From: Camarhynchus parvulus
Lineage: Eukaryota; Chordata; Aves; Passeriformes; Thraupidae
Assembly: GCF_901933205.1 (NCBI RefSeq)
Contig: NC_044582.1
Span: 18,637,820-18,701,819, forward strand
Direction of reading: 5' to 3'
Length of the DNA: 64,000 nucleotides
The notes under the pieces were generated by a model. It saw only the letters and a program-made list of their open reading frames with translations. It made no database searches and was not told the DNA's origin. A program made the position numbers and the translations under genes. Positions 10,813 to 23,900 of this stretch are shown here, piece by piece (the stretch's first letter is position 1; each line of letters starts with the position of its first letter).

Positions 10813-13805
10813 CCTGATGTGCTCAGCCCAGCAGGGAAAGCTGTTACAGGTCTCTCCACACTCAGACATGCCTTGAGTTTAGATGAACACAACTTCCCCT
10901 TCACTTGCTAAAGCCTGGATGAGATCATGAAACCAAGACTCAGAACTAAATCAAATTTCCCCCAAAATGTTCCAAAGCCCAGCACAGCAGGCATGTGTTC
11001 ACAGCACAGAGCTGCAGTCACCAGAATGACACTTCTGGGTGTATTAAAAATGAAGATAACCACTCCAGCCCAGCCCAGGCTCTGCTGGCCCAGACATTCC
11101 CAATCATTTCATGGGATTCCTGCAGGGAGCTCGTGGCTTTGGGGAGGGGAAAAGCTGATATTTCCAGGGATGGAGAATCTGTTCCAATCCCCTGAGAGCC
11201 CCAGTGCCCGCCTAAGAGCAGCCCAGCCCAGGGTGATTTATGGCCCAGGACTCCACTAATGGTTAAACTTCTCACAAGCCATGACACGGCAGGTCCTGAG
11301 CCCCAGTGAAACGAGCAGCTCCAAAAGCAATGGCTGAGCTTGTGAATAAGTTAGAGAAGGCAAATCAATCAATTCTGCCCCACAGAGTCGAGCTCAGAGC
11401 TCAGCTGGCAGCAGCAGCTCAATTCACTTCCCTGGTACCCACCAGAACCTTTCTAAAGCAAACCTGGAGCCCTACCACAGGAGAACAGCCCTGGACCTCC
11501 CAAAACCTGCACAGATTTGGGTTTTTCATTAAAACCCTTGCATTTTGTGTCAGCCTGGCTGCAGGACTGCACTGCCTCTGGCATTCCTGGCTCCACAAGG
11601 GTTGGAAGCCCTGCCACAGCCCCTGAGGAGCTCTCAGCCTGGGAGTTTTCTCCTTCCCCGGGGTTTTGCAGCACCCAGCTGAGCAGGAACACACCAGGCT
11701 GGGTTTCACAGCCATCCTTGGTGCTCAGCAGGCCCTGGGGAGGTGATGCCCGTGGAAATAAAAAGTGTTCCTGTGCCCCTGCACTCCTGGCTGCCATGAG
11801 GGAAAGGAAAGCTGGGGAAAGGAAGCACAAGGAGCCTCAGCAGCCTGCCCAAAGTCTCCCTGGAGAAGAGCTGGGGAAGAGCTGCAAGCCCAGCCCGGCT
11901 CAGCAGCCCAGGAGCAGCCCTGGCTCTGCTCCAGCCAAGACATCTGTCCCTGTCTCCAGTTCACATCCAAGGGAGTCCAGGGCATGGGAGCTCACATTGC
12001 CCAGAGCAAACCACGTCTGCTGCTGGAGACAGGCGAGGAAGAACACAAAACTCAACAAAAATGCAGCTTTGGGAGCTGAAGCTGTGACATCTGAGCAGTC
12101 CCTGAGTGCTCCCACCTACCCAGGGCTGTGGGCCAGAGGAGATTCCTCTGCTCCCAGCTCAGCACTGCTGAGGAGGGATCCGGTTCCACATCCTGGGAGA
12201 ATATCAATATCTGTCCTTCAGCAAAAAAAAAAAAAAAAAAGGGTGAATGATCACTCTTTGCCTGATGCCTGCATGATGAATTTGTGACCCAAAAGCCCTT
12301 TGAGAAGAAGGATTGGCCTCAAGTGGGCCATTAATATCAGAGCATTGCTGCTGTGTCAGATGTTACAATATTTAAATGAATAGAATATCAGTTCTACTTA
12401 ACCAAAATGGTTCTGTACACACAGAGCATGGATGGCTGCACAGAAATCCTCCATTTGGGGACAGCCCAGCCGGGCAGGGCACGACCCCTCTGCTCCCCAG
12501 GGCAGGGGGGCACAGAGCAGAGAACACACCCGCAACACAGGGCTTGCACCTAAAATCCCACTTGGGATCTAAAAGTCCCTTCAAGGAGCTATTAAACCAG
12601 AAAATTGTAATGATCTGACACTGTTCCAGCACAATAGCCCTTCATCTGCATGAAGTCCTTGGTAACAATGTGCTTACCCCCAGCATATCAATGCACAGGT
12701 GCCGCTGAAGTTCTGCATGGCAGCACGAGTTTGATAACTCTGGGTTATCTCCAGCTCCTTGACATGCACTGGAGGGAGGGCTGGGAGCTCCCTGGATGTC
12801 TGGAGCACATTATTAATAGCACAACAATTCAGAAGCTGCAAGGAGCACAGCAGATTCCCCGGAGCTCTTTTTAATGTCTTTCCAGGCATCCCCCTCAGTG
12901 CCAGCAAAAAGATAAATTTGTTTTACTCAATGGTCAGCAGTGGAATCCCAGCGACCTTCAGTGCTCCAAGCCTTACCTGGGTGCACCAGCAGCACCCAGC
13001 ACCCCCAGGAAGGACAGAGGGCTCCAGGGTGCCCCTCAAATGCACCAGCATTGCCAGAGCCAGCAAACAGCAGAGCCAAACCCCTCCCAGGCCCAGCTGA
13101 GGCTGAGGATGAAGAAATTAAATAATTTCTGGGGTTCTGCCCCAGCTGGGTGCCTGCCCTGCCCAGCAGCTCCATTATTATTTCTCTCAGCTTTGGTTCA
13201 GTCCCAGCCAGGTGAGAGAAATGAAGAATCCACCCAGCCCTCAGATATTTTGGGCTAAAAAAAAAACCAACCCAGATTTCAGTCAGAGCCCCTGGGAGGA
13301 ACCTCCCAGACAGCATCAATGCAGGTGCCACAGGAGCAGGGTCACAAATTGCATCTAAACACACTGAGGCTTATTATAATCTAAAGATCAGCTGGGAAGA
13401 GCCAGGAATAAGTTAATTTTCACAGCCACTGACAGCCCCTGGGGATCCTGGCTCGCTCAGGGGTGGCACTGCCAGGTCCTGGCTGCTCTGGGCTGCTCCC
13501 AGCATCCCAAGGAGGGGCAGGGTCAGCAAGGGGATGCTGAGGGATGCTCACCCTGCAGAGCTGCTCACAGAGGACCAGGCACATCCCAGAAGCAAATCCA
13601 GGATCCTTTTTGCTGTGGTGCCAGTGGGACATTGCCCAAACAGTGTTTGGGGACAAAAATGGACAGAGTGCAGTCACCATGGGGACATGTCCCTGTCCAG
13701 TGCAGGGAGCCCTGGGTGACCCAGTGAGGGGCTCTGGGGGCAGGTCTGGCTCTCCAGGAACACAAACTCTGGGCCAGGCTTCCAACAGCCAGCTGGGCTC
13801 TCATG
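10813..13805. other. Intergenic, no gene seen
   Basis: Noncoding 3 kb. The long + frame at 11517-12287 has no recognisable domain and is biased toward proline, alanine and serine as in GC-rich noncoding DNA. A-run at 12222-12240. Confidence 0.55.
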
Positions 13806-13982
13806 CCATGAAATCCTGATTGCAGTGCATTCCACACCTGCCATGAAATCCTGATTGCAGTGCATTCCACACATTCCATGAAATCCTGATTCCAGTGCGC
13901 ATTCCACACATTCCATGAAATCCTGATTCCAGTGCATTCCACACCTGCCATGAAATCCTGATTGCAGTGCATTCCACGCACC
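13806..13982. repeat. 35-bp minisatellite, five units
   Basis: Units start at 13806, 13841, 13876, 13913 and 13948. Each carries CCATGAAATCCTGATTGCAG, then TGCATTCCACAC. The third unit has a 2-base insertion. Confidence 0.9.
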
Positions 13983-16430
13983 TCAGCAGCACCTTCCCCC
14001 TGGCTGGGATGTGCTCAGAGTGACCCTGGGGACTGCAGGGAGCTCCTGGGGGATGTGCCCAGGATGATGAAGGGCAGGTGCCCAATGCCACCTTACAGAA
14101 ACCCTGCCTGGAAACTCTGGAGTGTCAGATATCCCGTTCGGAACTGCACAGAGCTGTGAGCCTTCATTCCTTCTCTAAAAGGGAGGGGGTTCCTAATGGC
14201 CTGGTGATCTTTAAATCCTGTTGTCTAAAGGACAGACTATCAGAGATATTTTGCTGCTCTCCAATATTATTAACCACCCCATAAAGGCCAGTGGTACAAA
14301 ATACACAATTTCCCAGGATGTTTCCCTTTGGAGCAGAACTCAGGATGTGAGCTCAGCTCTGCTCCACCACGGCCAGCGGAGCGCAGGTTTTAATTAAGTG
14401 CATCATTGATGAAAGGCAGGATGCAAAACAACCCTGAGCAAATGTCACAGTCCTTGGGCAGGCTGGGACACCCTGCTGGGGAGGGGGCCAAGGCACTGCC
14501 TGCAGAGTTATTAGAATGCAAGTTTTAGATGGTAAAGTAAGAACAGATGAAAAGTTCTTCTGCATTAGCCCAGCAGCCTGTCCTGCCTTCGGCACTGGCA
14601 GCAGGAGGGGTGTTCAAGGCTATCAGGAGAGCCAGACCCATTATAGAGAACCACAAAAATCCATCCACAAGCAGCGAGCCCAACCATCCCCCAGCACAGC
14701 CAAGGCCACCCCTCGCCCCTGTCCCCAAGTGCCACATTTCAAATCCCTCCAGGAATGGGGACTCTGCCACTTCCTCACAGAAACCAACCCTCAAGGTCAT
14801 TAAAACAACAATTCACCTCCTCCCCACCACCAAAAAAAAAAAAAAAAAAGTGAGAGAATTTTTCTCTGAATCAACCCAGACTGGCTTGGGATAAAGCAAA
14901 TGAATGAAAGTTGGAGCTTGCTGGGTGGAAAAAATCCCATTTAATTTAAAAGATGCTTTCAAAGTGTGACCCCCAGAGCCACCCTGCCTGCGCCTCAGCC
15001 CAGGCACTGTCCCTGTCTTGGCTTTTTGTGGTTGGTTCCACGTGAAAGGGAATGGATATGCCATGTCTGATATTCCTCAGGACACAGATATTCAAGGGAA
15101 AATTGTAAAAATGTATTATAACTCAGCAAAGAGACCCAGGGTCAAGGAAGCAACACAAGAATGCAATAAAATAGAGCGAGAATTAAATTACTGCAAGCAA
15201 TTTCTACATCTCAAGAGCTGATGTAATGACAAAATCATAGGCACGCACCAGTATTACACAGAAGTTAAGACTGATAATACATCTTCATCTTTAATTTCTC
15301 TTAGATTTACTCATCTAAATGAGCAAACGCTTGGAATTTGGCCCAGACCAGGATTCCAAGCCAAGAAAACCTCAGGCTGTGGAGCTCAGTGGCTCTCAGC
15401 TGTGCATTTTGCACCCTGCAGGAGACGGGATGGAGGTTGAGGAAGATGAGAAACCCTCCCCCAAAATCCCTTCCAGTCTTCATTCTCAGACCTCTCCCGC
15501 TCCCTCCTCGTTCTGCTCTTGCCCATTTCCCACCCCCAGGTGCCTCTCCTGGGAGGAGCCACCGCTGAGGATGAGGAGCCCAGGGGAGGGGGCAGAGGGA
15601 TGATCCTGGTGGGGATTTTAGGGCTGGTTATCACCCAGCCAGGCCTCCCGGGCCTGGGATGCCTTCCGGGAGGAGAAAAGCTACAGGGTGAACTCTAGAG
15701 AGAAAACAGACTTCAAATTAGGTTTGGGGTTTCGAGAAGAAGGAGTGGATGAGCTTGTTTTATTGGGTAATATCTGAAAGCCTGCAGGGCTGGAGGGCTA
15801 AAATATGTGCTGCTCCTTTCCTTGACAAATGGTTCATATTTCCTTCAGAGTTGAGTTTCTGCCAACAGCTCCTGCACCACAGGGTTAAACTTCAAAACAC
15901 AGAGCAGGAAAAAATGGTTTTTGGTGGTTCCTTGAAGACCTATAAAACACAGGCCAAAATCCACCCATGAATCAAGTTCTTGAGCACTTTGTTCCTCTGA
16001 AAATTCATCCAATATCTGCACAAACCTGGGCTTGAGCACAGCCAAGGGAGCCATTGCTATCATTTGATAACTAATGATAAGCCTTTTATCCCAGCAGGGA
16101 TTGAGAGGATCAGGAGTGAGATGGGTTCTGAGGATGCTGGTTTGAACCCTAACCTGATAGCTGACCCCAGAGCTGAGGAGAGCCTGGTGATTTACAGCTC
16201 ACAGCACTCAGGATGAGCCTTTTGTCTTTGGAGGGATGGGGTTTAATCTGAACTGCAGCGTTCTGTGGTCAGCCCTGGAAATGGCTCCTAAACCTGGAGC
16301 TGTGATGGTCACATTGTCCCTTGGAGCCACCCTGGGGTGACACAGCCCATGGGACATCAGCCCTTGTCCTGAACCCACCCCAGCCCCTCCAAGGCGCAGA
16401 TCCCAGCCAGCAGAGGTGGCTCTGCTCCTT
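13983..16430. other. Intergenic, no gene seen
   Basis: Noncoding. A-run at about 14832-14848. No coding frame or repeat I recognise. Confidence 0.55.
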
Positions 16431-16640
16431 GAGGTGTCCCCCAGCCCTGCAGGACCCCTGGGAGCTCCAGGTCCGCCCCTTCCATCTCCTCCTGCTTCTT
16501 GAGGTGTCCCCCAGCCCTGCAGGACCCCTGGGAGCTCCAGGTCCGCCCCTTCCATCTCCTCCTGGTTCTTGAGGTGTCCCCCAGCCCTGCAGGACCCCTG
16601 GGAGCTCCAGGTCCAGCCTTTCCATCCCCTCCTGGTCCCT
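16431..16640. repeat. 70-bp tandem repeat, three units
   Basis: GAGGTGTCCCCCAGCCCTGC recurs at exactly 16431, 16501 and 16571. The first two units are almost identical and the third decays after about 16615. Confidence 0.9.
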
Positions 16641-18890
16641 GCCCTGTCCCAGCGGGGCCCTGTGTCACACACTGACCCAGCCCTTCCTCCCTGGGACTCC
16701 CCAGGCTCCCTCAGCCCAGTTTGGGGTCCCCAGGTCCCCATTTTGAGCCCAAAGCTGTGCTTCCCTGGCCCACAGCCGCTGGTCCCTCTGCAGACATCCC
16801 CAGATGAACTCCCGTGGCCCCAGCACTGAACATCACCCACCTGAGGGTGCTTGTCCCCAAATGCACCCGAATTCACAGAGCACTCTTCAATAAATGCCTT
16901 CCCTGCCTCTGTGGTATTTTTATAACCTGCATCTCAAGTGCCTTTCTGGTGCATCCTGCCATGTAGAATGAAGGAACAGCAGACATGGATATAACACTGC
17001 AACAGATGCTCCTACCACCCAAATGAATAATTTCAACATTAATTCAAAACTCTTCAGTGCAGTCAGGATGCCAACATGCAGAGGATTATCAGCCAAGAGA
17101 AGAGAAATTTAATGTATGCAGGTAAAGGCAAATTTGTTTTTGTTAGCACCAATGAACTGAGTTCCTATAGGTGAAATCTACAGCAGGTGTTTCTTCCATG
17201 AAGAAAGGTGGAGGTTTTATCTCCATTTTGATATCCAAAGCTAATTCCTGTAAATGCCATTCGTTTTGGTGCCCTAACCAAATTAATCCCAGGTCACATT
17301 CAGCAATCGAACCTTTTCAATCAGATGCTGGGAGCTAAAGAGGTAATCAAGTGCCATCAGTGCCTTGACTGGGATTTGGAGCCATGGGGCTGGAGCCCTG
17401 CTGGAGCCAGCCTGGTGCCTGACAGAGGAGCTCCCTGGCTGCTCCCAAAATCCCTCCCCAGCACTCTGGGGAGCCCAGGAGTGATCCCCTTCCAGCAGGC
17501 TGCTTCTGCCTCACCCAGCCTTCCCAGCAGATTATCACACTCGGATTTCTCTGAAACCATCTCCTTTCCATTCTCCAGATCAGATAAAGAGCCCAGACAG
17601 GAATCCAGGATGTGCTGCTTCCAGAGGATGCAAATTTCCCTCTCCTTATCACCCTTCCCCAGCCAACTACAAAACTCTCATTAACTGCCCATTATCCCAG
17701 CACAAAGTCAGAGGAAGAATCCCTGCCAGGTGCTTCAATGGGGTCATGTTAGATGCAGGGAGAAAGGATTCATTAACCCAAAAGGAGAGGTTTGGGTTTT
17801 ACCCTGGTGTTCTGGCCAAAGGCACAGCCCTTCCACTGCCATCCCAGCTGCTTCCCCTCAATTCCACACAAGTTTCCTCGTCCCAGCGATCCGTGGAGTG
17901 ACCCAAGCTCGGGGAAGAGCGTGAGGCACAAGGGCACTCCCTGCCCTTGGTGTTTGATGGGGATCAGAATTGCAAAAGTGCTTTTGGTTATTGGCTGCTG
18001 TCAATCAATGACAGCCCCAATTATAACGGCAGCAAAGGGAGCACGTGGCCACCAATAAATTTACAAGGATTGATTTTCACATACCAGCACAGCAATAATG
18101 CAGACTCCCATCCAAGGAGCCCTTATTAACCAGGCAGGCTATGCAGCAGTAAAACACAAAATTGCACTGAACAGGAATGTAATCCCCACGGGCCTTCTCC
18201 TTCCCCACTACATTTTAGTTCAACATCGATTTTTTTATGTTGAACAAACACATCATGAGGCTGAAATGAGATAGGTGGATTCATCTTGAGCCTTTTTCTG
18301 CTTTAAAAAAAAAGTCTAGGAACAAGGTGAGAGAGCCCTGTAATTACTGCTCCAGGATTAATTTCATTCATTTGCAATGCAGCTGCCTCCTGACCTTCCT
18401 GCAGACACACCACAGCACCGGCCTGGCTTACTCCACCTCCAGTGGGGCAGCAAGTTTCAGGGTACTGGAGTGAACTGGAACTTGAGAACCTGCAGTTTTT
18501 ACTGCTGCTGTTACCTGCTTTTGCTCAATATCTCTTGCCTCTCATCTTTCCTCACAGCATCACCCCAGGAAACAGCTCTTGGTACAGGGGCAGAGGGAGC
18601 TGCAGGAAGGGAAAGGGCCCTGGTTTCCACCCACAAAATCCTGGGGGAAAGCTGGAACACCACATTTGTCTGCAGTTTGGCAGCACTGAGCTGGAGCTCA
18701 CAGGTCCTGTCAGGGCAGGGAGGATGAGCCACCTCGCTGGTCCTAAATGACAGCAAAATGCACTCGGGTCCCACTCACTGCTCAGCTCCTGTTTGGCTTT
18801 CAAACTGCCCAGATATCAGCAGCTACTGAGGGGGAGGATGGGGACAGTGGAGTCCCATCCTCCCAGCACTGCAGCTCCAGCTGCTGACAT
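16641..18890. other. Intergenic, one candidate regulatory segment
   Basis: Noncoding. 16900-17300 and 17950-18350 are AT-richer and repeat-free. The second contains the PBX-MEIS-type site listed separately. Confidence 0.5.
17998..18048. promoter_or_regulatory. Candidate enhancer core: PBX-MEIS sites plus E-box
   Basis: CTGTCAATCA (17998-18007) is the exact reverse complement of the PBX-MEIS composite TGATTGACAG. TGACAG at 18009-18014 makes an inverted CTGTCA/TGACAG pair. A CCAATTATA homeobox-type site follows at about 18017 and a CACGTG E-box at about 18042. Flanks are repeat-free. Function is inferred. Confidence 0.35.
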
Positions 18891-19417
18891 CTTCCAGCAC
18901 AGAATGATGGCAGTGAGGCAGGTCCTGCACATCTTTCAGCACAGAATGATGGCAGTGAGGCAGCTCCTGCACATCTTCCAGCACAGAATGATTGCAGTGA
19001 GGCAGCTCCTGCACATCTTCCAGCACAGAATGATTGCAGTGAGGCAGCTCCTGCACATCTTCCAGCACAGAATGATTGCAGTGAGGCAGCTCCTGCACAC
19101 CTTCCAGCACTGATTGCAGTGAGGCAGCTCCTGCACACCTTCCAGCACAGAATGATTGCAGTGAGGCAGCTCCTGCACATCTTTCAGCACAGAATGATTG
19201 CAGTGAGGCAGCTCCTGCACATCTTCCAGCACTGATTGCAGTGAGGCAGCTCCTGCACACCTTCCAGCACTGATTGCAGTGAGGCAGCTCCTGCACACCT
19301 TCCAGCACAGAATGATTGCAGTGAGGCAGCTCCTGCACACCTTCCAGCACTGATTGCAGTGAGGCAGCTCCTGCACATCTTCCAGCACAGGCTGATGGCA
19401 GTGAGGCAGCTCCTGAG
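18891..19417. repeat. 42/38-bp minisatellite, thirteen units
   Basis: The 42-bp unit CTTCCAGCACAGAATGATTG plus CAGTGAGGCAGCTCCTGCAC plus AT occurs with a 38-bp variant lacking AGAA. The order from the left is five long, one short, two long, two short, one long, one short, then a diverged last unit. Open frames across it are artefacts. Confidence 0.95.
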
Positions 19418-20694
19418 GCTTTTGGTATTCTGTTTTATACTCCAGAGGGTGAATTCATCAGGAAACAGAGAAGCAGCAAACCCTAGAAAGCACCAGACAT
19501 TTCTAAGCTGAGTGACAAGCACTGAGCGCTGTGAGGACCTGAACACAACCAGTGACAAACACAGGGGAGCTGGTGGCCCTGGAGCAGCCTCAGCATCCCT
19601 GAAGGGTCGTTGTGCTGGATCTGAAACTGGATGGGTTCCAAACTATGTTTGCCTCATTCTGCAGCTCCAAAACCTGCAAATTCTAGAGCAAGCAAAGCCT
19701 TGTTACCCTTGCTGCCCAAACCCACCCCAGCTCACCCAACCCAGCCCTGCCACTGAACCACCAAACCAGGGAACACTGCCAGGATGGGACTCCTGCTCTC
19801 CCAGCACATTCCTACCCCTGCCCAAGGCAGGAATGATCCCCCCTGCCCCTCCTGCCCCAAACAGCCCCAGCAGAGCCCTTCTGTAGCCCCTGGGGTGTTT
19901 GTGGGCACAGCCAGGGCTTTTCCCCCTCTCAGGACCTGAGCCAGGCCAGGGACCCATCAGACCTCAGCAGCACAGCATCCCTCTGTAGCAGAGGGAACAG
20001 GCTTTATTTTAAGTAGAGCAATCCTTTCTTTTGTCACTGAAGTGGAGTTTTAAAATGTCTCCCTTGTAAATGTGCCAAAAATAAGAGCATAATTTATTCA
20101 TTTCCTCTATGTGCATTTTGTTCCTGGTTATCTTTCCAACTCCTTGACTGCTGTGAAAAGTTAAAAAAGGGAAGAAAAGGAAAAAGCATCTCTAAAGGTT
20201 AAAACTTTGAGCCAATTTCAGCTCCTACATACATTAGAGCAGTGTATTTTTCATTCATTCCTCCTGGTGACATTTCAAGCTTTGTTACAAATCAATCAGC
20301 ATTTCCAAAAGCATTTGGAGAAGCAGGAAACTATAGTGGCTACAAATCCTACAACATCTATTATTCTTGCTATTTCACTCGTTTGGATGAAAAACATTTC
20401 AAAGGTTATTTTAAAAGAAGCAAAGACTTGTCTGAAGTTTCAGGACAGACAAAAGATTTCTGTGCCATGTTTCAGCAGCAGAATAAACTTTAGCAATATA
20501 CACAGAATTTATTTCATCATGAATTTGGTCAAGCATTCAAAAGGATGGAGCCTGGAAGAGAGGGAAGAGATACAAATAAAGCAACTCTGTGTGATGTGGA
20601 AATACTGGGAAATAGGCAATGTACCTAAAAGTCAAAAAAAGGCAGATTTAAAGCAGAAGTTCTGGAAGCTTCCTTCAGTGTGCTATCTATCACC
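19418..20694. other. Intergenic, no gene seen
   Basis: Noncoding. 20000-20650 is AT-rich. The 197-codon + frame here starts at TTG and runs into a CR1, so it is not a gene. Confidence 0.55.
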
Positions 20695-20915
20695 CAAGGC
20701 CACAGAATCACTAAGGATGAAAAAAACCTTCAGGGTCATCAAACCCAACCTTCACACCACATCTCAAAGTGCTCATCCACTTTTTAAAGTTTTCCAGTGA
20801 GGTGACTCCAGCCCTGCCCTGTGCAGCCCATTCCAGTGCTCAACGAACTCTTAGAGTGAAGAATTTTTTTCCTGATATCCAACCTGAACCTCAGAACCAA
20901 TTTGTTCCAGTGCCC
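20695..20915 (-). mobile_element. CR1 LINE 3' fragment
   Basis: CACAGAATCACTAAGG opens the antisense tail. CATTCCAGTGCTCAACGAAC and TTTTTTTCCTGATATCCAAC match antisense CR1 ORF2 C-terminal coding sequence. Confidence 0.85.
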
Positions 20916-23900
20916 AAGGAAGGAGCAGCTCAGCTCCTGACAGCAATGCTGCCAGCCCAGGGTGGTGCCAGGGGTGTCCCTGGCAATCCAACCCAGCTGG
21001 TTTCCCTTCCCAAGGCACCAGGAGCAGTGCCAGGTGTCCTGTGGGATGGGACACAGGGCTGCCCTCAGCCTGGAGGGTATCTCCATGGGCACAGCCTGCC
21101 CGGGGTTCCATCAGGGAACAATTGCCACTGTTTGTGTGGGAAACTCAAGGGCATCAACCACCAGTCAGGATCAGAGAGGAAACTGTGCCTGGAAGAGGAC
21201 AAGGAGGAGGAAATAACCCTCAAACCTGCACCCTGCCAGCCTGGAAAGCCCTTGCTGCCATCCACCCATCACGTACCCACTTTGTGCCCACTTTGTACCT
21301 GAGGCTGGGCGGGCAGAGCAAACCCAGCAGCCCTGGAGAAAAGGAAAACCCGTCCCCAGATGGCACATCTCCTGGTTTTGCCCAGCCCCAGGCAAGCAGA
21401 GAGCAGCTGGAATCCCTCTGTGCCCAGCCTGGCCAGCGGAGCGCGGAGCAGGACAGAGGTGCCACAGGATGGATCAGCTCCAGCTCGCAGCCTGTCACTC
21501 CTGGTTACCATCATGCCAAAGGAGGAGGGAAATCCAGGCCTCAGAGTGACACTGTGCTCTGAATGGAGTCTGGGGAGCACCAGGGATGAGGCTGAGAAGC
21601 TCTTTTTGCACGAGTGATGAGCAGCTCTTCCTCATCTCCCGTTTGCTGCTGTGCTTTATCGCCAGTCAGGGTCTGTGCACAAATCCCAAACAGGACAGGA
21701 CTGCTGAGGAATGTGCCTTGAGCTGCTGGATTTTCCAACATCAGCCTCATTCCATGGTTATGACAATGGGAAGATGCCAGCAGCTCACATCCCAGGCAGC
21801 AGACACAGAACTCAATGGTACAACTCACTTTAGAAGTGTTTTGACCAATCACACAAAGCAAAAGCACATTGACAGTGGTTCTATCCAACCACTATAAGCA
21901 CACACACCTTTGGTTAAACAATGCTTGCTTATTTCAAATACAATATCTGCTTGTGATATTTAAAACACAATGCACAGAGCTCCATTATTAAGCTTCAAAC
22001 TTCCCAATATCTCACCAGATAAACTTTTCTGTAGCTTAGAGAGCTATTCTAGACAAGGGTAATACACAGACCATTGTTCTATTTGTCCTTGCTTTTCTAC
22101 TTTTTATCTAATTTTTCTGCTGACCAATCTCATGGCTGCTGCATGGCTCCAATCACAGTTCTGCTGCTTCTGCCCTTTGCATCTTTCCCAAACCCCTCTG
22201 ATTTTATGAATTCCCACAGGCTTCCCAAGCCAGGCTGGGATGGAGCTGCCCCCAGCCCCAGGTGGAGATGGATAATGAATGTTAAAGTGACACAAGGTCA
22301 CACAGCAGAGCTTTGGGCTGGAAAATGCCAATTCTGGGCATTGCTGTACAAGGGCCCCAGCCCTGTGGCAGCTCCTCAGCCACTGCCCTGGGATGGTTCT
22401 CAAACACCCACCGACAGATATTGCTGTGGAAATCAAAAAAGTTCTGCTCCCAGCATTCTGTAAACTATCCAAATGGATGCTCTCACATCCCAGGCTGTCT
22501 TTGCCTCTTGTCCAAACTCAAATGAGAAAGAAATTCCACTCTGCACCTCATGACTCAACAGGAGGGTCTCCCTGACCCTATTGGCTCTGTAGCCCCTGTG
22601 TAAATTGCTTTAAATCAATTCTAACTCCATATTCTTTGCAGAATTCATCCATGCAGTAATGAATAAGAGTAAAACTAGCCATCAAACTTTGCTCAATCAC
22701 ACTCTGACAAATTTAAATTAAATCTCCTTCTGCTCACACCTTTGCCTGTGATTCTTTAGGCGACAGGAGTCACTCGTCTGTGACACAAGGTATGGGCACA
22801 GCTGAAGCAGCTCCACCACCAGCAATGGGCAAAATAATAATAACTCATGGTTAGGAGAAAAGCTAGAAATTTAAAAACTCTGCACAGATGCCTCTAGCAG
22901 GTTCCTGCTTGTCTTTATGGTTTCATCAGAGCTATTTCTGTTCCAGGATGTTATATTTGTAATATTTTTTTTTATTATGTAGGAAACAGCTTATTTGATC
23001 AATTTGCCCTATTTTTCTGTTCATGAATTTAGTGGGAGGTTAATCATTTCCCTGGGTTTACTAGAAATTACCTGCCAGATATAATTGCAGTAAATAAAAC
23101 TCGCTCTGGAGCTCAGGCTCGTGTGGCTCAGAACAAATGCCTGCAATTACTGCATTGGTGGAGCATGAGCTCAGCAGAGCAGGAACAGGGGGAAGGAAAT
23201 TAGTCTGGGGTCTTAAAAGGCACCTGAGGACTGCAAGTGCAGCTCCCTGGCAGCTGGTCAGCAAATCCCCATGGATGCTGTGCTAATGCTGCCGGGCTGT
23301 GCTGGGCACTGACCTGTGCCTGCTCCCTGCACATCCCCGGCTGCTGGAGCAGGGATGGGACTCCCAGGCCTCCACAAAGTGCTCAGCAGCTGCTCAGTGC
23401 CCCTTGATCCTTCCCACACGCAGCAGAGCTCTGGTATTTCCCTTGAATTTACTCTTTTCTGTCATAGCTTGAGCTGCCCCAGCCACTCTGCTCAATCAGG
23501 TGTCCCCTCCTGCCTCTGCCACTTGCTGAGAGCTCTGGCTCACACAGACACCTCTGAAAAATGCTCAGGTTATGCTTAAATCCTGTAGGGAGGGCTGGGG
23601 CAGGGGCTCAGGGCACCCCAAATCCAAGGAAAAGCTGCATTTGTGCCTCCAGCCTTTGCTGTCCCTCAGGACCCTGAGGTCAGCTCTGATGGGTAGGGGC
23701 AGGAATGGATAATGAGGAATTTTTGCTCATTAATAAAAAAATTTCTTTTGGAAACATGCATTTCTCTCAACACTGCACAGTAAAATGCACACACACAAGG
23801 AAGGCAATTTCCTACAGGTCCCAGTCTGCAATTAAAAAAAAAATCCCTTTTAGTGTTATTTCTAATAAATACTGCTTTTAGATGCTGAGCAGAATGACTG

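Noticed and set aside
11517..12287. 256-codon + frame
   Set aside because: Ser/Pro/Ala-rich composition with no domain, crossing a poly(A) run. Likely chance in GC-rich noncoding DNA.
18800..19388. Repetitive 126-175 codon minus frames with a Cys/Leu-rich period
   Set aside because: They are translations of the 42/38-bp minisatellite. The 38-bp units shift frame, so no stable product is possible.
20207..20800. 197-codon + frame
   Set aside because: It starts at TTG, lies in AT-rich DNA, overlaps another frame, and its end is antisense CR1 sequence.
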